This document shows, in pieces, positions 20,862 to 28,707 of a stretch of DNA of 41,242 nucleotides. Positions within the stretch are counted from its first letter, which is position 1. The number at the start of each line of letters is the position of its first letter. Source of the DNA: an uncultured Chloracidobacterium sp. (GTDB lineage: Bacteria > Acidobacteriota > Blastocatellia > Chloracidobacteriales > Chloracidobacteriaceae); the NCBI GenBank assembly GCA_937966115.1, contig CALCKX010000064.1, forward strand, positions 1-41,242, given 5' to 3'. The translations under genes and the position numbers were made by a program. The notes below the pieces were generated by a model that did not search any database, was not told where the DNA came from, and saw nothing but the letters and a program-made list of their open reading frames with translations.

Positions 20862-21269
20862 ATGGCACACGAGACAACACACGAGACAATACACGAGACG
20901 ACGCGCCCCGCCGGACATCCCGCGAACGGGTCTGACCACGCCCACCACAGCATTTCGGCGACGACGTGCCTGATGGTGTTCGCGGCGCTTGTGATTGGCA
21001 CGGTCGCGACGGTCTGGACGGCGAGCATGGACCTGGGCGCGCTCAACACGCCGGTCGCGCTGGCCATTGCGATTGGGAAAGCGACGCTCATCATTCTGTA
21101 TTTCATGCACGTCCTCTACAGCAAATGGCTGACGCGGACGGTCGTGATCAGCTCGTTTTTCTTCCTGATCATCATGTTTGGCCTGACGTTCGCCGATTAC
21201 TTCACCCGCGAGAAGACGCGCGAGATACCATCGCTGTATTCCTCCGACCCGATTCTCAAGCAGCAGTAG
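20862..21269 (+). CDS. coxD: Cytochrome c oxidase subunit IV (prokaryotic type), small membrane subunit
   Basis: 135 aa from the ATG at 20862, with GAGG at 20847-20850. An extended reading frame reaches further upstream but overlaps coxC and lacks family similarity. Three transmembrane helices follow a hydrophilic N-terminus. YFMHVLYSKWLTR is typical of the family, whose members are unsequenced-function stabilising subunits. The first 16 residues contain three tandem copies of His-Glu-Thr, encoded by an imperfect 12-bp repeat, and more histidines follow (DHAHHS). It is the last oxidase subunit gene and is followed 28 nt later by ctaB. Confidence 0.88.
   Translation: MAHETTHETIHETTRPAGHPANGSDHAHHSISATTCLMVFAALVIGTVATVWTASMDLGALNTPVALAIAIGKATLIILYFMHVLYSKWLTRTVVISSFFFLIIMFGLTFADYFTREKTREIPSLYSSDPILKQQ
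20866..20902 (+). repeat. Imperfect 12-bp tandem repeat in the coxD 5' end
   Basis: Three successive copies of a 12-bp unit of the form CACACGAGACAA encode the HETTHETIHETT stretch at the N-terminus of CoxD. Copies differ at one or two bases. The length is a multiple of three, so copy-number change would keep the frame. Confidence 0.8.
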
Positions 21270-21297
21270 CCCTGCGACGCGATTGTTTCAATCCGCT

Positions 21298-22206
21298 ATG
21301 CCGAAATCCCTTTCCATCGCTTCTCCAGCGCCGCTTTTGACGACCGCGCTCCGTGATCGCCTGGCGGCGTACTGGGCGCTCGTCAAGCCGCGCATCACGT
21401 TCGAAGTCGTGCTGATCGCCGCCTTCGGCTTCATCCTTGGAACGCCAGGCGACTTCGACTGGCTGCGCTTTTTTCACGCGATGCTGGGCATCGGTCTGCT
21501 TTCCGGCGGCATCGCGGCGCTCAACCAGTGGATGGAGCGGGAAGCCGATGGCAAGATGCGCCGGACAGCGACGCGCCCCATTCCAAGCGGTCAGGTGACG
21601 CCGTTTCAGGCGTTGCTGTTCGGCATCACGCTGACGGCGGCGGCCGAGGCGTACTTGTGTCCGACGGTCAACCCGCTGACGGCGCTGCTGGGGCTCGCCA
21701 CGGCAATTGGCTACGTTTGGATTTACACGCCGCTCAAGACGCGGACCTGGCTTTCCACCGCCATCGGCTCCTTCCCGGGCGCCATGCCGCCGCTGGTGGG
21801 CTGGGCGGCGGCGTCCGGCGCGCTTTCGGCGGAAGCCTGGACGCTGTTCGCCATTATGTTTTTCTGGCAGTTTCCGCACTTTTACGCCATCGCCTGGATG
21901 TACCGCGAAGACTACCGGCGAGCAGGCATTGGCATGCTGCCGGTCATCGAAGCCGATGGTCGCCGGACGATTCGGCAAACGCTCGTCACCGGTTTCATCA
22001 CGGTTGGACTGAGTCTGGCGCCCTTCTGGCTGGGCTTGTCCGGCTGGGTCTACCTCATCGGCGCGCTCGCGCTGGGCGGATTATTCTTGCACTCCTGTCT
22101 CGTCCTGGCGCGGACGCGAACCAATCTGGCAGCTAGGCGCGTGTTGCGGGCGTCAGTGGTTTATCTTCCGCTGTTGTTTCTGCTGATGACGCTCGACCGC
22201 GCCTGA
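21298..22206 (+). CDS. ctaB: Protohaem IX farnesyltransferase (haem O synthase)
   Basis: 302 aa from the ATG at 21298; an in-frame TTG lies 15 nt upstream, and neither has an obvious Shine-Dalgarno. UbiA-superfamily prenyltransferase with about eight transmembrane helices. The first aspartate-rich region is NQWMEREADGKMRRTATRPIPSG. A second conserved stretch, WQFPHFYAIAWMYREDYRRAGIGMLPV, matches CtaB/CyoE closely. It converts haem B to haem O using farnesyl diphosphate, a step toward the haem A of the caa3 oxidase encoded just upstream. ctaA (haem A synthase) is not in the window. Confidence 0.95.
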   Translation: MPKSLSIASPAPLLTTALRDRLAAYWALVKPRITFEVVLIAAFGFILGTPGDFDWLRFFHAMLGIGLLSGGIAALNQWMEREADGKMRRTATRPIPSGQVTPFQALLFGITLTAAAEAYLCPTVNPLTALLGLATAIGYVWIYTPLKTRTWLSTAIGSFPGAMPPLVGWAAASGALSAEAWTLFAIMFFWQFPHFYAIAWMYREDYRRAGIGMLPVIEADGRRTIRQTLVTGFITVGLSLAPFWLGLSGWVYLIGALALGGLFLHSCLVLARTRTNLAARRVLRASVVYLPLLFLLMTLDRA

Positions 22207-22263
22207 GCGCGGGGCGTCGCGAGCGCCATCCGTCACGAACTTCAACACCGGGGAGATGCAGTC

Positions 22264-23073
22264 ATGCCCATCAAATTCACTACGGTGGACGCCTTCACGG
22301 ACAAGCCCTTCCGTGGAAATCCGGCAGCCGTGTGCCTGCTTGAGAAAGCGATTGACCAGCGCCTGATGCAGGCTATCGCCTTGGAGATGAACCTTTCGGA
22401 AACGGCTTTTGTTTTACCGGAAGACGCCGGCGGATGGCGGTTGCGGTGGTTTACGCCCGAAGCCGAGGTTCGCTTGTGCGGGCATGCGACTTTGGCGGCG
22501 GCGCATGCGCTTTATGAGCAAGGGCAAGTCGCGCTGAATGACATTGTGTTTTTTCACACGGCGAGCGGGCTGCTTTCCTGCGCCCGTCAGGAAGACGGCG
22601 ACATTGAGATGGATTTCCCCGCCATACCGGTCGCGCCGACGGTGGCGCCAATGGAACTGTTCGCCGCGCTGGGCGCGCCGCTGGCTTATGTCGGCGCCAG
22701 CGAGTCGAATTACCTTGTCGAAGTCGAGCACGAGGAGACGCTGCGCGCCATTCAGCCGGACTTTCGGCTGCTGTCCAAGCTGCCCAAGTGGGGCACCATT
22801 GTGACGTGTCGCGCCGCGCCGCAGCAAGGCGAGTCAGACCACGACTTCGTCTCTCGCTTTTTTGCGCCGGCCAAGGGTGTCGGCGAGGATCCCGTGACCG
22901 GCTCCGCCCACTGTTCGCTTGGCCCTTACTGGAGCGAAAAGCTCGGCAAGACCAAACTGATTGGATTCCAGGCTTCAAAGCGCGGCGGCATCGTGCGCGT
23001 CGAGAGCCGTGGCGAGCGCGTCACCCTGGGCGGGCGGGCCGTCACCGTCATGCATGGCGTCATCGAGGCTTGA
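22264..23073 (+). CDS. PhzF family isomerase
   Basis: 269 aa from the ATG at 22264, with GGGGAG at 22250-22255 and 57 nt after ctaB. It matches the PhzF/YddE fold from the start: FTTVDAFTDKPFRGNPAAVCLL, then LSETAFVLP with the catalytic-type Glu near residue 45, LCGHATLAAAHAL and the C-terminal GVGEDPVTGSAHCSLGPYW. PhzF of Pseudomonas isomerises a phenazine precursor. Most homologues, including this one with no phenazine genes nearby, have unknown substrates. It could be read through from the oxidase operon, but nothing ties it to respiration. Confidence 0.9.
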   Translation: MPIKFTTVDAFTDKPFRGNPAAVCLLEKAIDQRLMQAIALEMNLSETAFVLPEDAGGWRLRWFTPEAEVRLCGHATLAAAHALYEQGQVALNDIVFFHTASGLLSCARQEDGDIEMDFPAIPVAPTVAPMELFAALGAPLAYVGASESNYLVEVEHEETLRAIQPDFRLLSKLPKWGTIVTCRAAPQQGESDHDFVSRFFAPAKGVGEDPVTGSAHCSLGPYWSEKLGKTKLIGFQASKRGGIVRVESRGERVTLGGRAVTVMHGVIEA

Positions 23074-23146
23074 GCGAGCTTTTTCACGCTTCGCTTGCCA
23101 ACACCAGTCGCGGGCGCTCCCTTTTTTACAGTCTGTGCCCGGCGGC

Positions 23147-23170
23147 GAGCGGGAAAATACTTTCCCGCTC
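23147..23170 (+). other. Perfect 10-bp hairpin after phzF
   Basis: GAGCGGGAAA at 23147-23156 pairs perfectly with TTTCCCGCTC at 23161-23170 around an ATAC loop. It is not followed by a T run, so it is either an untypical terminator for the phzF transcript or a structure belonging to the receptor's upstream region. Confidence 0.55.
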
Positions 23171-23171
23171 A

Positions 23172-23204
23172 TTCACATTGTGTTCACATGAGTGCGAATA
23201 ATGA
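23172..23204 (+). promoter_or_regulatory. 11-bp-period direct repeat resembling a PhoP/PhoB-type box, with possible -10
   Basis: TTCACAT occurs at 23172-23178 and again at 23183-23189, exactly 11 nt apart, one helical turn. About 10 nt after the second TTCACA lies TAATGA (23199-23204), a plausible -10 box. Direct repeats with 11-nt period overlapping the -35 region are the layout bound by OmpR/PhoB-class response regulators, and TTCACA resembles the Bacillus PhoP half-site. The regulator is unknown here. Confidence 0.35.
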
Positions 23205-23363
23205 CGTTACGTGTGGCTTACAACGCCAAACGAACTTTGAAAAGGTTCCAGCGGCGGAAAGCGTTTCAAGCGCCGGAGGTCCTTGAGGCCGCCGGGTGGG
23301 CAAGTCGCGTTTTCTCCGTCCAAAGTTCCATTTTCGTCCTCTGTAAATTTAGGGAGAATCATC

Positions 23364-26300
23364 ATGCGAGATGTTTTGCGACTGAAGTGGCTCTGGCTGC
23401 TTGCGGTGGCAGTCGGCTTAGCCTTCCCGGCGCAAACGTGGGCGCAAGCCCAGGCGACAACCGGGCAAATCGCTGGGGTGGTGACGGATCAAACCGGCGC
23501 CTCCATTGCCAATGCGACCGTGACGGCTGAGAACGCGCAAACCGGCTTCAAGCAAACCACGACCTCCAAAGCCAATGGCGAGTATGTGCTCGTGCAGTTG
23601 CCGGTTGGGAGCTACAACATTACGGCGGAAGCCTCCAACTTTACGGCGACCACCGTGGAGAATGTCACCGTGATCGTCGGGCGGACATTCAACCTCAACC
23701 TGACGCTCGGCGTTGGCGCGGTGACCGGCGAGGTCATTGAAGTCACGGCCAGCGGCGTCAGCATTCAAACAACCCGCAGCGAGGCGGATGCGATCCAGAA
23801 CTCCACCGCCATTCAGAACCTGCCCATCAACGGTCGTCGCTTCCAGGACTTCGTGACGCTATCTCCCAATGCGCAGGTCGAGCCGCGGCGGCAGCAGATT
23901 TCGCTCTCCGGTCAGCGCGGCATCTACGGCGCAAACGTGAACGTGGACGGCATGGACTACAACCAGCCGTTCTTCGGAGGGATTCGCGGCGGCGAACGCT
24001 CCAACTCGGCGTTCACCATTCCGCAGGAATCCATCCGGGAGTTCCAGGTCGTATCGGCGGGCTACTCAGCCGAGTTCGGGCGCTCGACCGGCGGCACGGT
24101 CAACGCCGTCACCAAGAGCGGCACGAACGAGTTTCACGGCACGGCCTTTTATCTCATCCGCCCCCAGGAGGCGGCCCGCACTAACGACTTCTTCCGCGCT
24201 CAGGAAGCCCAGTTTCGTCTTCAGGGCATCACCGGTAACATCAATGCAGCTCCGACACAGCAGCAATTTGGCGGCTCGGTCGGCGGGCCGATTTTCAAGA
24301 ACAAGTTCTTCTTCTTTTTCGCCTACGAGCAGCAGCGGCTGCGCCAGACGCGCAGCACCGCTTTCCCCAACCTGGCGCTGGTCAACCCTGGCTCGCTGAC
24401 GCCTTCGCAGCAGGCGGTATTCAACTTCTACGCCAACGAGCAGGGCAACTTCCAGCAGACCAACGACGCCTGGGCGCCCCTCCTGCGCCTGGACTGGCAG
24501 GTCAACAGCAAGAACTTGCTGACTGTCCGCTATAACTTCAGCTTCAATCGCGCGCTCAACGCCAACTCGAACGGACCGCAGATTTTCCCGACCACGAACA
24601 GCTCGCTGGCCAACAACGGGGCGGAGCGTAACCGGAACAACATTGGCGTGGTCTCGCTCAACACGACGCTGACCTCGAATTTGTTCAACGAGTTTCGCTT
24701 CCAGTTCGCGCGCGAAGATCGCCCGCGCGCCTCAAACTCTACCCGCCCGACGTTCAACAGCTTCATTGGCAACGTGGGGGCGGTGGCCTTCCTGCCAACG
24801 ACGCAGTACGACACCCGCACGCAGTTCGTCAACAACTTGACGTTTCTGGCCGGCAACCACACCATGAAGTTCGGCTTTGAATATAGCCGGGTTTTCGCCA
24901 ACCAGTTGTTTGGCTTTAACCAGTTTGGCTCTTACTCGCTCATCGGCGCCAACACGACGCTGGCGGTGATCAACGGCGTCCAAGTCCCAGTCGTCGCGCC
25001 GGGCGCGCCGCCGACCGCGCAGCGCGGGCGGTTTGACGTGGCGGCCAACTACACGGTGCAGATTGGCAACCGGTTCACGGAATACACGGTTCACCAACTC
25101 GCCTTCTTTGGTCAGGATTCCTGGCGGATTCGCCCGAACTTCACCCTGAACTACGGACTGCGCTGGGAAGGGCAATACAACCCGACGCCGGAGACCAACA
25201 ACACGGCGCTGGTGAACATCGTCAACAGCGTTCAGTATCCGATTGACGCGCCAGGCGTGCGGCGTGATCCGACGCAAATTCCCGACGTGACCAACCAGTT
25301 TGCGCCGCGCGTCGGCATCGCGTGGGATCCATTCAACAACGGCAAGTCGGTTTTCCGCGCCAACGGCGGCATCTACTATGCCACCACGCCGCTCCTGCTC
25401 TTTGCGGACGCGACGAATAACTTCCGCACGCCTGCGGGCAACCTGTCAGCGCAGGTTCCCTTTGCCCTGCCAGCCGGATTCAACCAAGCGGCATTTGACG
25501 CTTCGCCTGCGACAGCCGGCTACCGCGCCGTGATGGGCACGGGCGCCGCGCCGAACACGATCTTCCGTCAGTTCCTGCTGGCCGGCATCAATCTCAACAA
25601 CTTCCAGCTTGGCGCGCTGCCCACCGTGACGCCGACGCAGCTCACGCAGATCGCGAACATTCTCAACCAGTTCCTCCCGTCGGGCGCGACGCCGTTCTCG
25701 CTTTCGGCGGCCGCCGCGCCGACGTTCATCGCTGAAGACTTCCGCAATCCGCGCTCTGTGCAAGCGAACTTTGGCTATGAGTACCAAGTGGCGCGCGGGT
25801 TGACGCTCGGCGCTGACTTCTCGCTCATCAACACGGTTTACCTCCAGCGAAACCGGCAGTTGAATCTGCCCGCGCCGCGCATCAACCCCGACAATATTCC
25901 AGGCGACATCTCGCTGCGGCCCATCTTCAATCCGACCGTCGCGCCTTTCGCCACGCGGCCCAACCTGGGCGTCGGACAGCTCACGGTTCGCGAGTCCACG
26001 GCGCGCTCGCTGTATCGGGCGATGGTGCTGCGAGCGAAATTCGAGCGGCGGTGGGGACAGTTCTCGGCTTTCTACACCCTGTCCGACAACCGTTCAGATG
26101 ACGACAACGAGCGCGAGGCAGGCGGCTCCTTCCCTGCCAACTCCTTTGACCTACGCGCCGAACGAGGTTTCTCCAACATTGACCGGCGACACCTGTTTGT
26201 CGTCAATCCGGTGATCTTCCTGCCCCTTGGGTTTGAAGTCTCCAGCGTCGTTCGCATGCAGTCGGCCTTCCCGGTTGACGCCATTGTTGGCAACATCGGC

Positions 26301-26762
26301 GGTGGGTCGGCCGACGTCAACCGCGATGGCACGCTGGGCGCTGGCGCCGGTGGGCAGCTCGACCGGCCATTCCGGGCGCCGGGCGATCCGTTCCCGCGCA
26401 ATTCATTCCGCAATCGCCCGATTTACAACATCGATCTCCGCTTGCAGAAACGGTTCAAGATCACGGAATCGCAGGATGTCACGATTTCGGGCGAGTTCTT
26501 CAACATTCTCAACACAATGGGCTTGCAGTACAGCGGCGCGGCCGTGACGAGCCTCTGCAACTTCGCGGGGCTGACGGGCAACGCGCTCATCGCGGCGCAG
26601 CGCAACTGCGGCATTCCGCAGGCGAACGTCCCGGTCAACCCGAATTTCCTCTCGCTGCGCGACCGCGACCCGAACAGCGCCCGGCTGGGGCAGCTTCTGC
26701 TCAACAACACGCTGGGCAACTCGGTCTTCCAGTTCCAGGTCGGGGTGCGGTATCAGTTCTGA
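23364..26762 (+). CDS. TonB-dependent outer-membrane receptor with carboxypeptidase-regulatory-like domain (Oar-like)
   Basis: 1132 aa. The ATG at 23364 has AGGGAGA at 23351-23357 and begins a signal peptide ending TWAQAQA. Residues of about 34-115 form a carboxypeptidase-regulatory-like (transthyretin-fold) domain (TGQIAGVVTDQTGASIANATVTAENAQTG). A plug-like domain follows, with NLPINGRRFQDFVTLSPN, DGMDYNQPFFGGIRGGERSN and AEFGRSTGGTVNAVTKSGTNEFHG. The remainder is a large beta-barrel ending in FQVGVRYQF, with the C-terminal Phe typical of outer-membrane proteins. Such receptors are strongly expanded in Acidobacteria and take up polymers or metal complexes; the substrate is unknown. No TonB box is clear. 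It stands alone, bounded by an upstream regulatory region (23074-23363) and a terminator. Confidence 0.92.
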   Translation: MRDVLRLKWLWLLAVAVGLAFPAQTWAQAQATTGQIAGVVTDQTGASIANATVTAENAQTGFKQTTTSKANGEYVLVQLPVGSYNITAEASNFTATTVENVTVIVGRTFNLNLTLGVGAVTGEVIEVTASGVSIQTTRSEADAIQNSTAIQNLPINGRRFQDFVTLSPNAQVEPRRQQISLSGQRGIYGANVNVDGMDYNQPFFGGIRGGERSNSAFTIPQESIREFQVVSAGYSAEFGRSTGGTVNAVTKSGTNEFHGTAFYLIRPQEAARTNDFFRAQEAQFRLQGITGNINAAPTQQQFGGSVGGPIFKNKFFFFFAYEQQRLRQTRSTAFPNLALVNPGSLTPSQQAVFNFYANEQGNFQQTNDAWAPLLRLDWQVNSKNLLTVRYNFSFNRALNANSNGPQIFPTTNSSLANNGAERNRNNIGVVSLNTTLTSNLFNEFRFQFAREDRPRASNSTRPTFNSFIGNVGAVAFLPTTQYDTRTQFVNNLTFLAGNHTMKFGFEYSRVFANQLFGFNQFGSYSLIGANTTLAVINGVQVPVVAPGAPPTAQRGRFDVAANYTVQIGNRFTEYTVHQLAFFGQDSWRIRPNFTLNYGLRWEGQYNPTPETNNTALVNIVNSVQYPIDAPGVRRDPTQIPDVTNQFAPRVGIAWDPFNNGKSVFRANGGIYYATTPLLLFADATNNFRTPAGNLSAQVPFALPAGFNQAAFDASPATAGYRAVMGTGAAPNTIFRQFLLAGINLNNFQLGALPTVTPTQLTQIANILNQFLPSGATPFSLSAAAAPTFIAEDFRNPRSVQANFGYEYQVARGLTLGADFSLINTVYLQRNRQLNLPAPRINPDNIPGDISLRPIFNPTVAPFATRPNLGVGQLTVRESTARSLYRAMVLRAKFERRWGQFSAFYTLSDNRSDDDNEREAGGSFPANSFDLRAERGFSNIDRRHLFVVNPVIFLPLGFEVSSVVRMQSAFPVDAIVGNIGGGSADVNRDGTLGAGAGGQLDRPFRAPGDPFPRNSFRNRPIYNIDLRLQKRFKITESQDVTISGEFFNILNTMGLQYSGAAVTSLCNFAGLTGNALIAAQRNCGIPQANVPVNPNFLSLRDRDPNSARLGQLLLNNTLGNSVFQFQVGVRYQF

Positions 26763-26784
26763 TCCGCCGCCACGAGCCAACTTC

Positions 26785-26823
26785 GCGGGGGATGCGCCAG
26801 CGCGCGTCCCCCGCTTTTTCTTT
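26785..26823 (+). terminator. Strong intrinsic terminator of the TonB receptor gene
   Basis: GCGGGGGA at 26785-26792 pairs with TCCCCCGC at 26807-26814. The pairing continues inward through a G-T wobble and four more GC pairs to a 4-nt loop. TTTTTCTTT (26815-26823) follows. The T-tract is on the plus strand only, so it serves the receptor and not the convergent minus-strand operon, whose last stop is at 26825-26827. Confidence 0.9.
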
Positions 26824-26824
26824 C

Positions 26825-28132
26825 CTAAGCTTTGCCCCGCCCGATCGCCGTCAAGATGGTCTCCCAGTAAGCGTCGAGCGCCAGCTCGCGGCGAAAATGA
26901 GATTCAAAGCAAGCCCGCGCCCGCTGCTGCAGGCTAGACAGTCGCGCGGGATCGTCCGCCAGGGAGCGGAGCGCCGCCACGAGCGCGGCCGTATCGCCTG
27001 GCGACACCCGAATGCCGCACTGGTGCCGCTCGATGATGTCGGCCACTTCGGTCGCCTCGCCCACCAGACCCAGAATGGCCTGCCCGGCCGCTAGCGAGCC
27101 GTAGATTTTACTTGGGATTATCAGCCCTTCCGCCGCCGGCTCCATCGTCACCACGGAAACATCCCCGCAGGTCAGCGACAGCGGCAAGCGCCCAACGGGC
27201 TGATAGGGCAGAAATTTCACGTTGGGGAGCCGCTGCCGCGCCGCCATTTCGACCAGCCGGGCGCGCTTGCCGCCATCGCCAATGAAGAGAAAGAAAAAGC
27301 GCGGGTCATCGCGGAGCGCATCGGCCGCGGCAATGACGGTCTCCAGATCGTGCGCCAGGCCCATGTTGCCCGAATAGAGGATGGTCAGCTTGCCAAGCGC
27401 GCCGTGCTCGCGCGCAAAGGGGTTCTCGGCTTTCGGCAGCGGGCGAATGGCGTCGCCATCAGCCCAGCTTGGGATGACGCGAATGGCAAGCGGCGGGCGG
27501 CCGGCGCGCGCCTGGCTGGCAGCCAGCGTGGCGCGCATCCGCTCGCCAAGCGTGATGACGGCGGCTGCATTGGCATAGACGCATGCGTTGACTGCGTCCC
27601 AGAGGCGGCGGATGAGCGAGCGCTCGCCGATGACGCCAAAGCGCGCCGCGAGGTCGGGGTAAATGTCCTCGACGATGCACACGTAAGGGCGGCGCCGGAT
27701 CAGTCGCCCCAGCCAGCCGACCGCGCCGAGCAGCGGCGCGTTACACACCACCAGCCCGTCATAGCCGCGGAAGCCGCAAGTCAGCTCGACAGCGGCCCCG
27801 GCGACGAAGGTCGCCAAATTGCATATCCGTCCCCAGAGGCGGCGCTTGTCGAAGCGCGCCCCAAGCGCGCGGCGGATGCGGACTGGGCCGAGCCAGTCGT
27901 TGGCCGGCAAGCTCGGCGCATCGCGCTGGTAAGGCGCGCGACTCGTCACAACGGTGACTTTGCAGCCGCGCCGCGCCAAATCCTGGGCGATCTCAGTCGT
28001 GAACTGCGCGACGGCCGCCGTTTCCGGGTAGAAGTAATGCGTCAGGATGAGAACCTTGGGCGCGGCGGGCGCCAAGCTTGGCGGCGGGGCATCTGGCGGG
28101 CGCGGGTCTCTGACCGGAGCGGCGTCGCTCAT
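26825..28132 (-). CDS. GT4 glycosyltransferase, WbuB-like
   Basis: 435 aa. The ATG at 28132 overlaps the stop of the preceding acetyltransferase gene (ATGA); the longer open frame up to 28312 runs inside that gene and is rejected. After a Pro-rich lead the GT4 N-domain begins KVLILTHYFYPETAAVAQFTTEIAQDLARRG, characteristic of WbuB-type transferases. A donor-binding C-domain follows, with ILYSGNMGLAHDLETVI, FIGDGGKR and the EGLIIPSKIYGSLAAGQAIL segment. A PSK(I/L)Y motif replaces the usual EGFG. It probably adds a sugar or amino-sugar to a lipid-linked glycan. It is the last gene of the minus-strand operon; the donor and acceptor cannot be deduced. Confidence 0.88.
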   Translation of the reverse strand: MSDAAPVRDPRPPDAPPPSLAPAAPKVLILTHYFYPETAAVAQFTTEIAQDLARRGCKVTVVTSRAPYQRDAPSLPANDWLGPVRIRRALGARFDKRRLWGRICNLATFVAGAAVELTCGFRGYDGLVVCNAPLLGAVGWLGRLIRRRPYVCIVEDIYPDLAARFGVIGERSLIRRLWDAVNACVYANAAAVITLGERMRATLAASQARAGRPPLAIRVIPSWADGDAIRPLPKAENPFAREHGALGKLTILYSGNMGLAHDLETVIAAADALRDDPRFFFLFIGDGGKRARLVEMAARQRLPNVKFLPYQPVGRLPLSLTCGDVSVVTMEPAAEGLIIPSKIYGSLAAGQAILGLVGEATEVADIIERHQCGIRVSPGDTAALVAALRSLADDPARLSSLQQRARACFESHFRRELALDAYWETILTAIGRGKA

Positions 28133-28707
28133 GACGACGCTCCGGTTGGCGCGCCAACTTGGCGAATCACCCTCTGGCGCGTCCATTGGGCCGGGCAGCC
28201 GCGATAAATCCCATACGGCTCGGTTTTGCCGCCGATGACGCTCCCGGCGGCGACCACAACGTGGCTTTCCAGGCGGGTTCCAGGCAAGACGACGCTTTTC
28301 GCCCCCACCCATGCCCCATCCGCAATCTCGATGGGCGCGATCATCAAATCAAAGTGGGGCGCGGCGTAGTCATGGTTGCCCGTCAGCAGGTAGGCCCCTT
28401 GCGAAATGCAGGCATGGGCGCCAATGGCGACCTGGGCGAGATTGTCAATCCAGGCGCCTTCCCCAATCCACGCGAAATCGCCGATGGCGAGAAACCAGGG
28501 ATACTTGATATTGACGTTTGGCTTGATGACGACGCCGCGCCCGACCCGCGCCCCAAAGGCCCGCAGGAGCGCCGCCTTGAGCGCTGACGGATAAGGCAGA
28601 TCGGATTTGAGTATCCAAGCGTTGGCCAAGGCCCACAGCGCCCGCTTGAGCGTTGGGCCCGGCCGGTACCAGGCGTTGTTGAAGCGCGATAAATCAACCG
28701 TTGTCAT
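28129..28707 (-). CDS. WcaF-like acyltransferase (left-handed beta-helix)
   Basis: 192 aa. The N-terminus, SRFNNAWYRPGPTLKRALWALANAWILKSDLPYPSALKAALLRAFGA, is typical of putative colanic-acid acetyltransferase WcaF. Hexapeptide repeats follow (VGRGVVIKPNVNIKYPW, IGEGAWIDNLAQVAIGAHACISQGAYLLTG) with the catalytic-type His in GNHDYA, then ADGAWVGAKSVVLPG. It likely O-acetylates a sugar of the exopolysaccharide or O-antigen built by the neighbouring genes. It overlaps both neighbours by ATGA. The acyl group and site are inferred from the family. Confidence 0.88.
   Translation of the reverse strand: MTTVDLSRFNNAWYRPGPTLKRALWALANAWILKSDLPYPSALKAALLRAFGARVGRGVVIKPNVNIKYPWFLAIGDFAWIGEGAWIDNLAQVAIGAHACISQGAYLLTGNHDYAAPHFDLMIAPIEIADGAWVGAKSVVLPGTRLESHVVVAAGSVIGGKTEPYGIYRGCPAQWTRQRVIRQVGAPTGASS

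Noticed and set aside
20866-20902. Short repeats considered as a CRISPR
   Set aside because: The 12-bp units are directly adjacent without spacers and code for HET repeats in CoxD.
23074-23363. Short open frames in the phzF-receptor gap considered as genes
   Set aside because: They cross the hairpin and regulatory repeat, lack ribosome sites and show no recognisable protein features.
28133-28312. N-terminal extension of the WbuB-like transferase
   Set aside because: It overlaps the WcaF-like gene; the ATG overlapping that gene's stop gives the normal family length.
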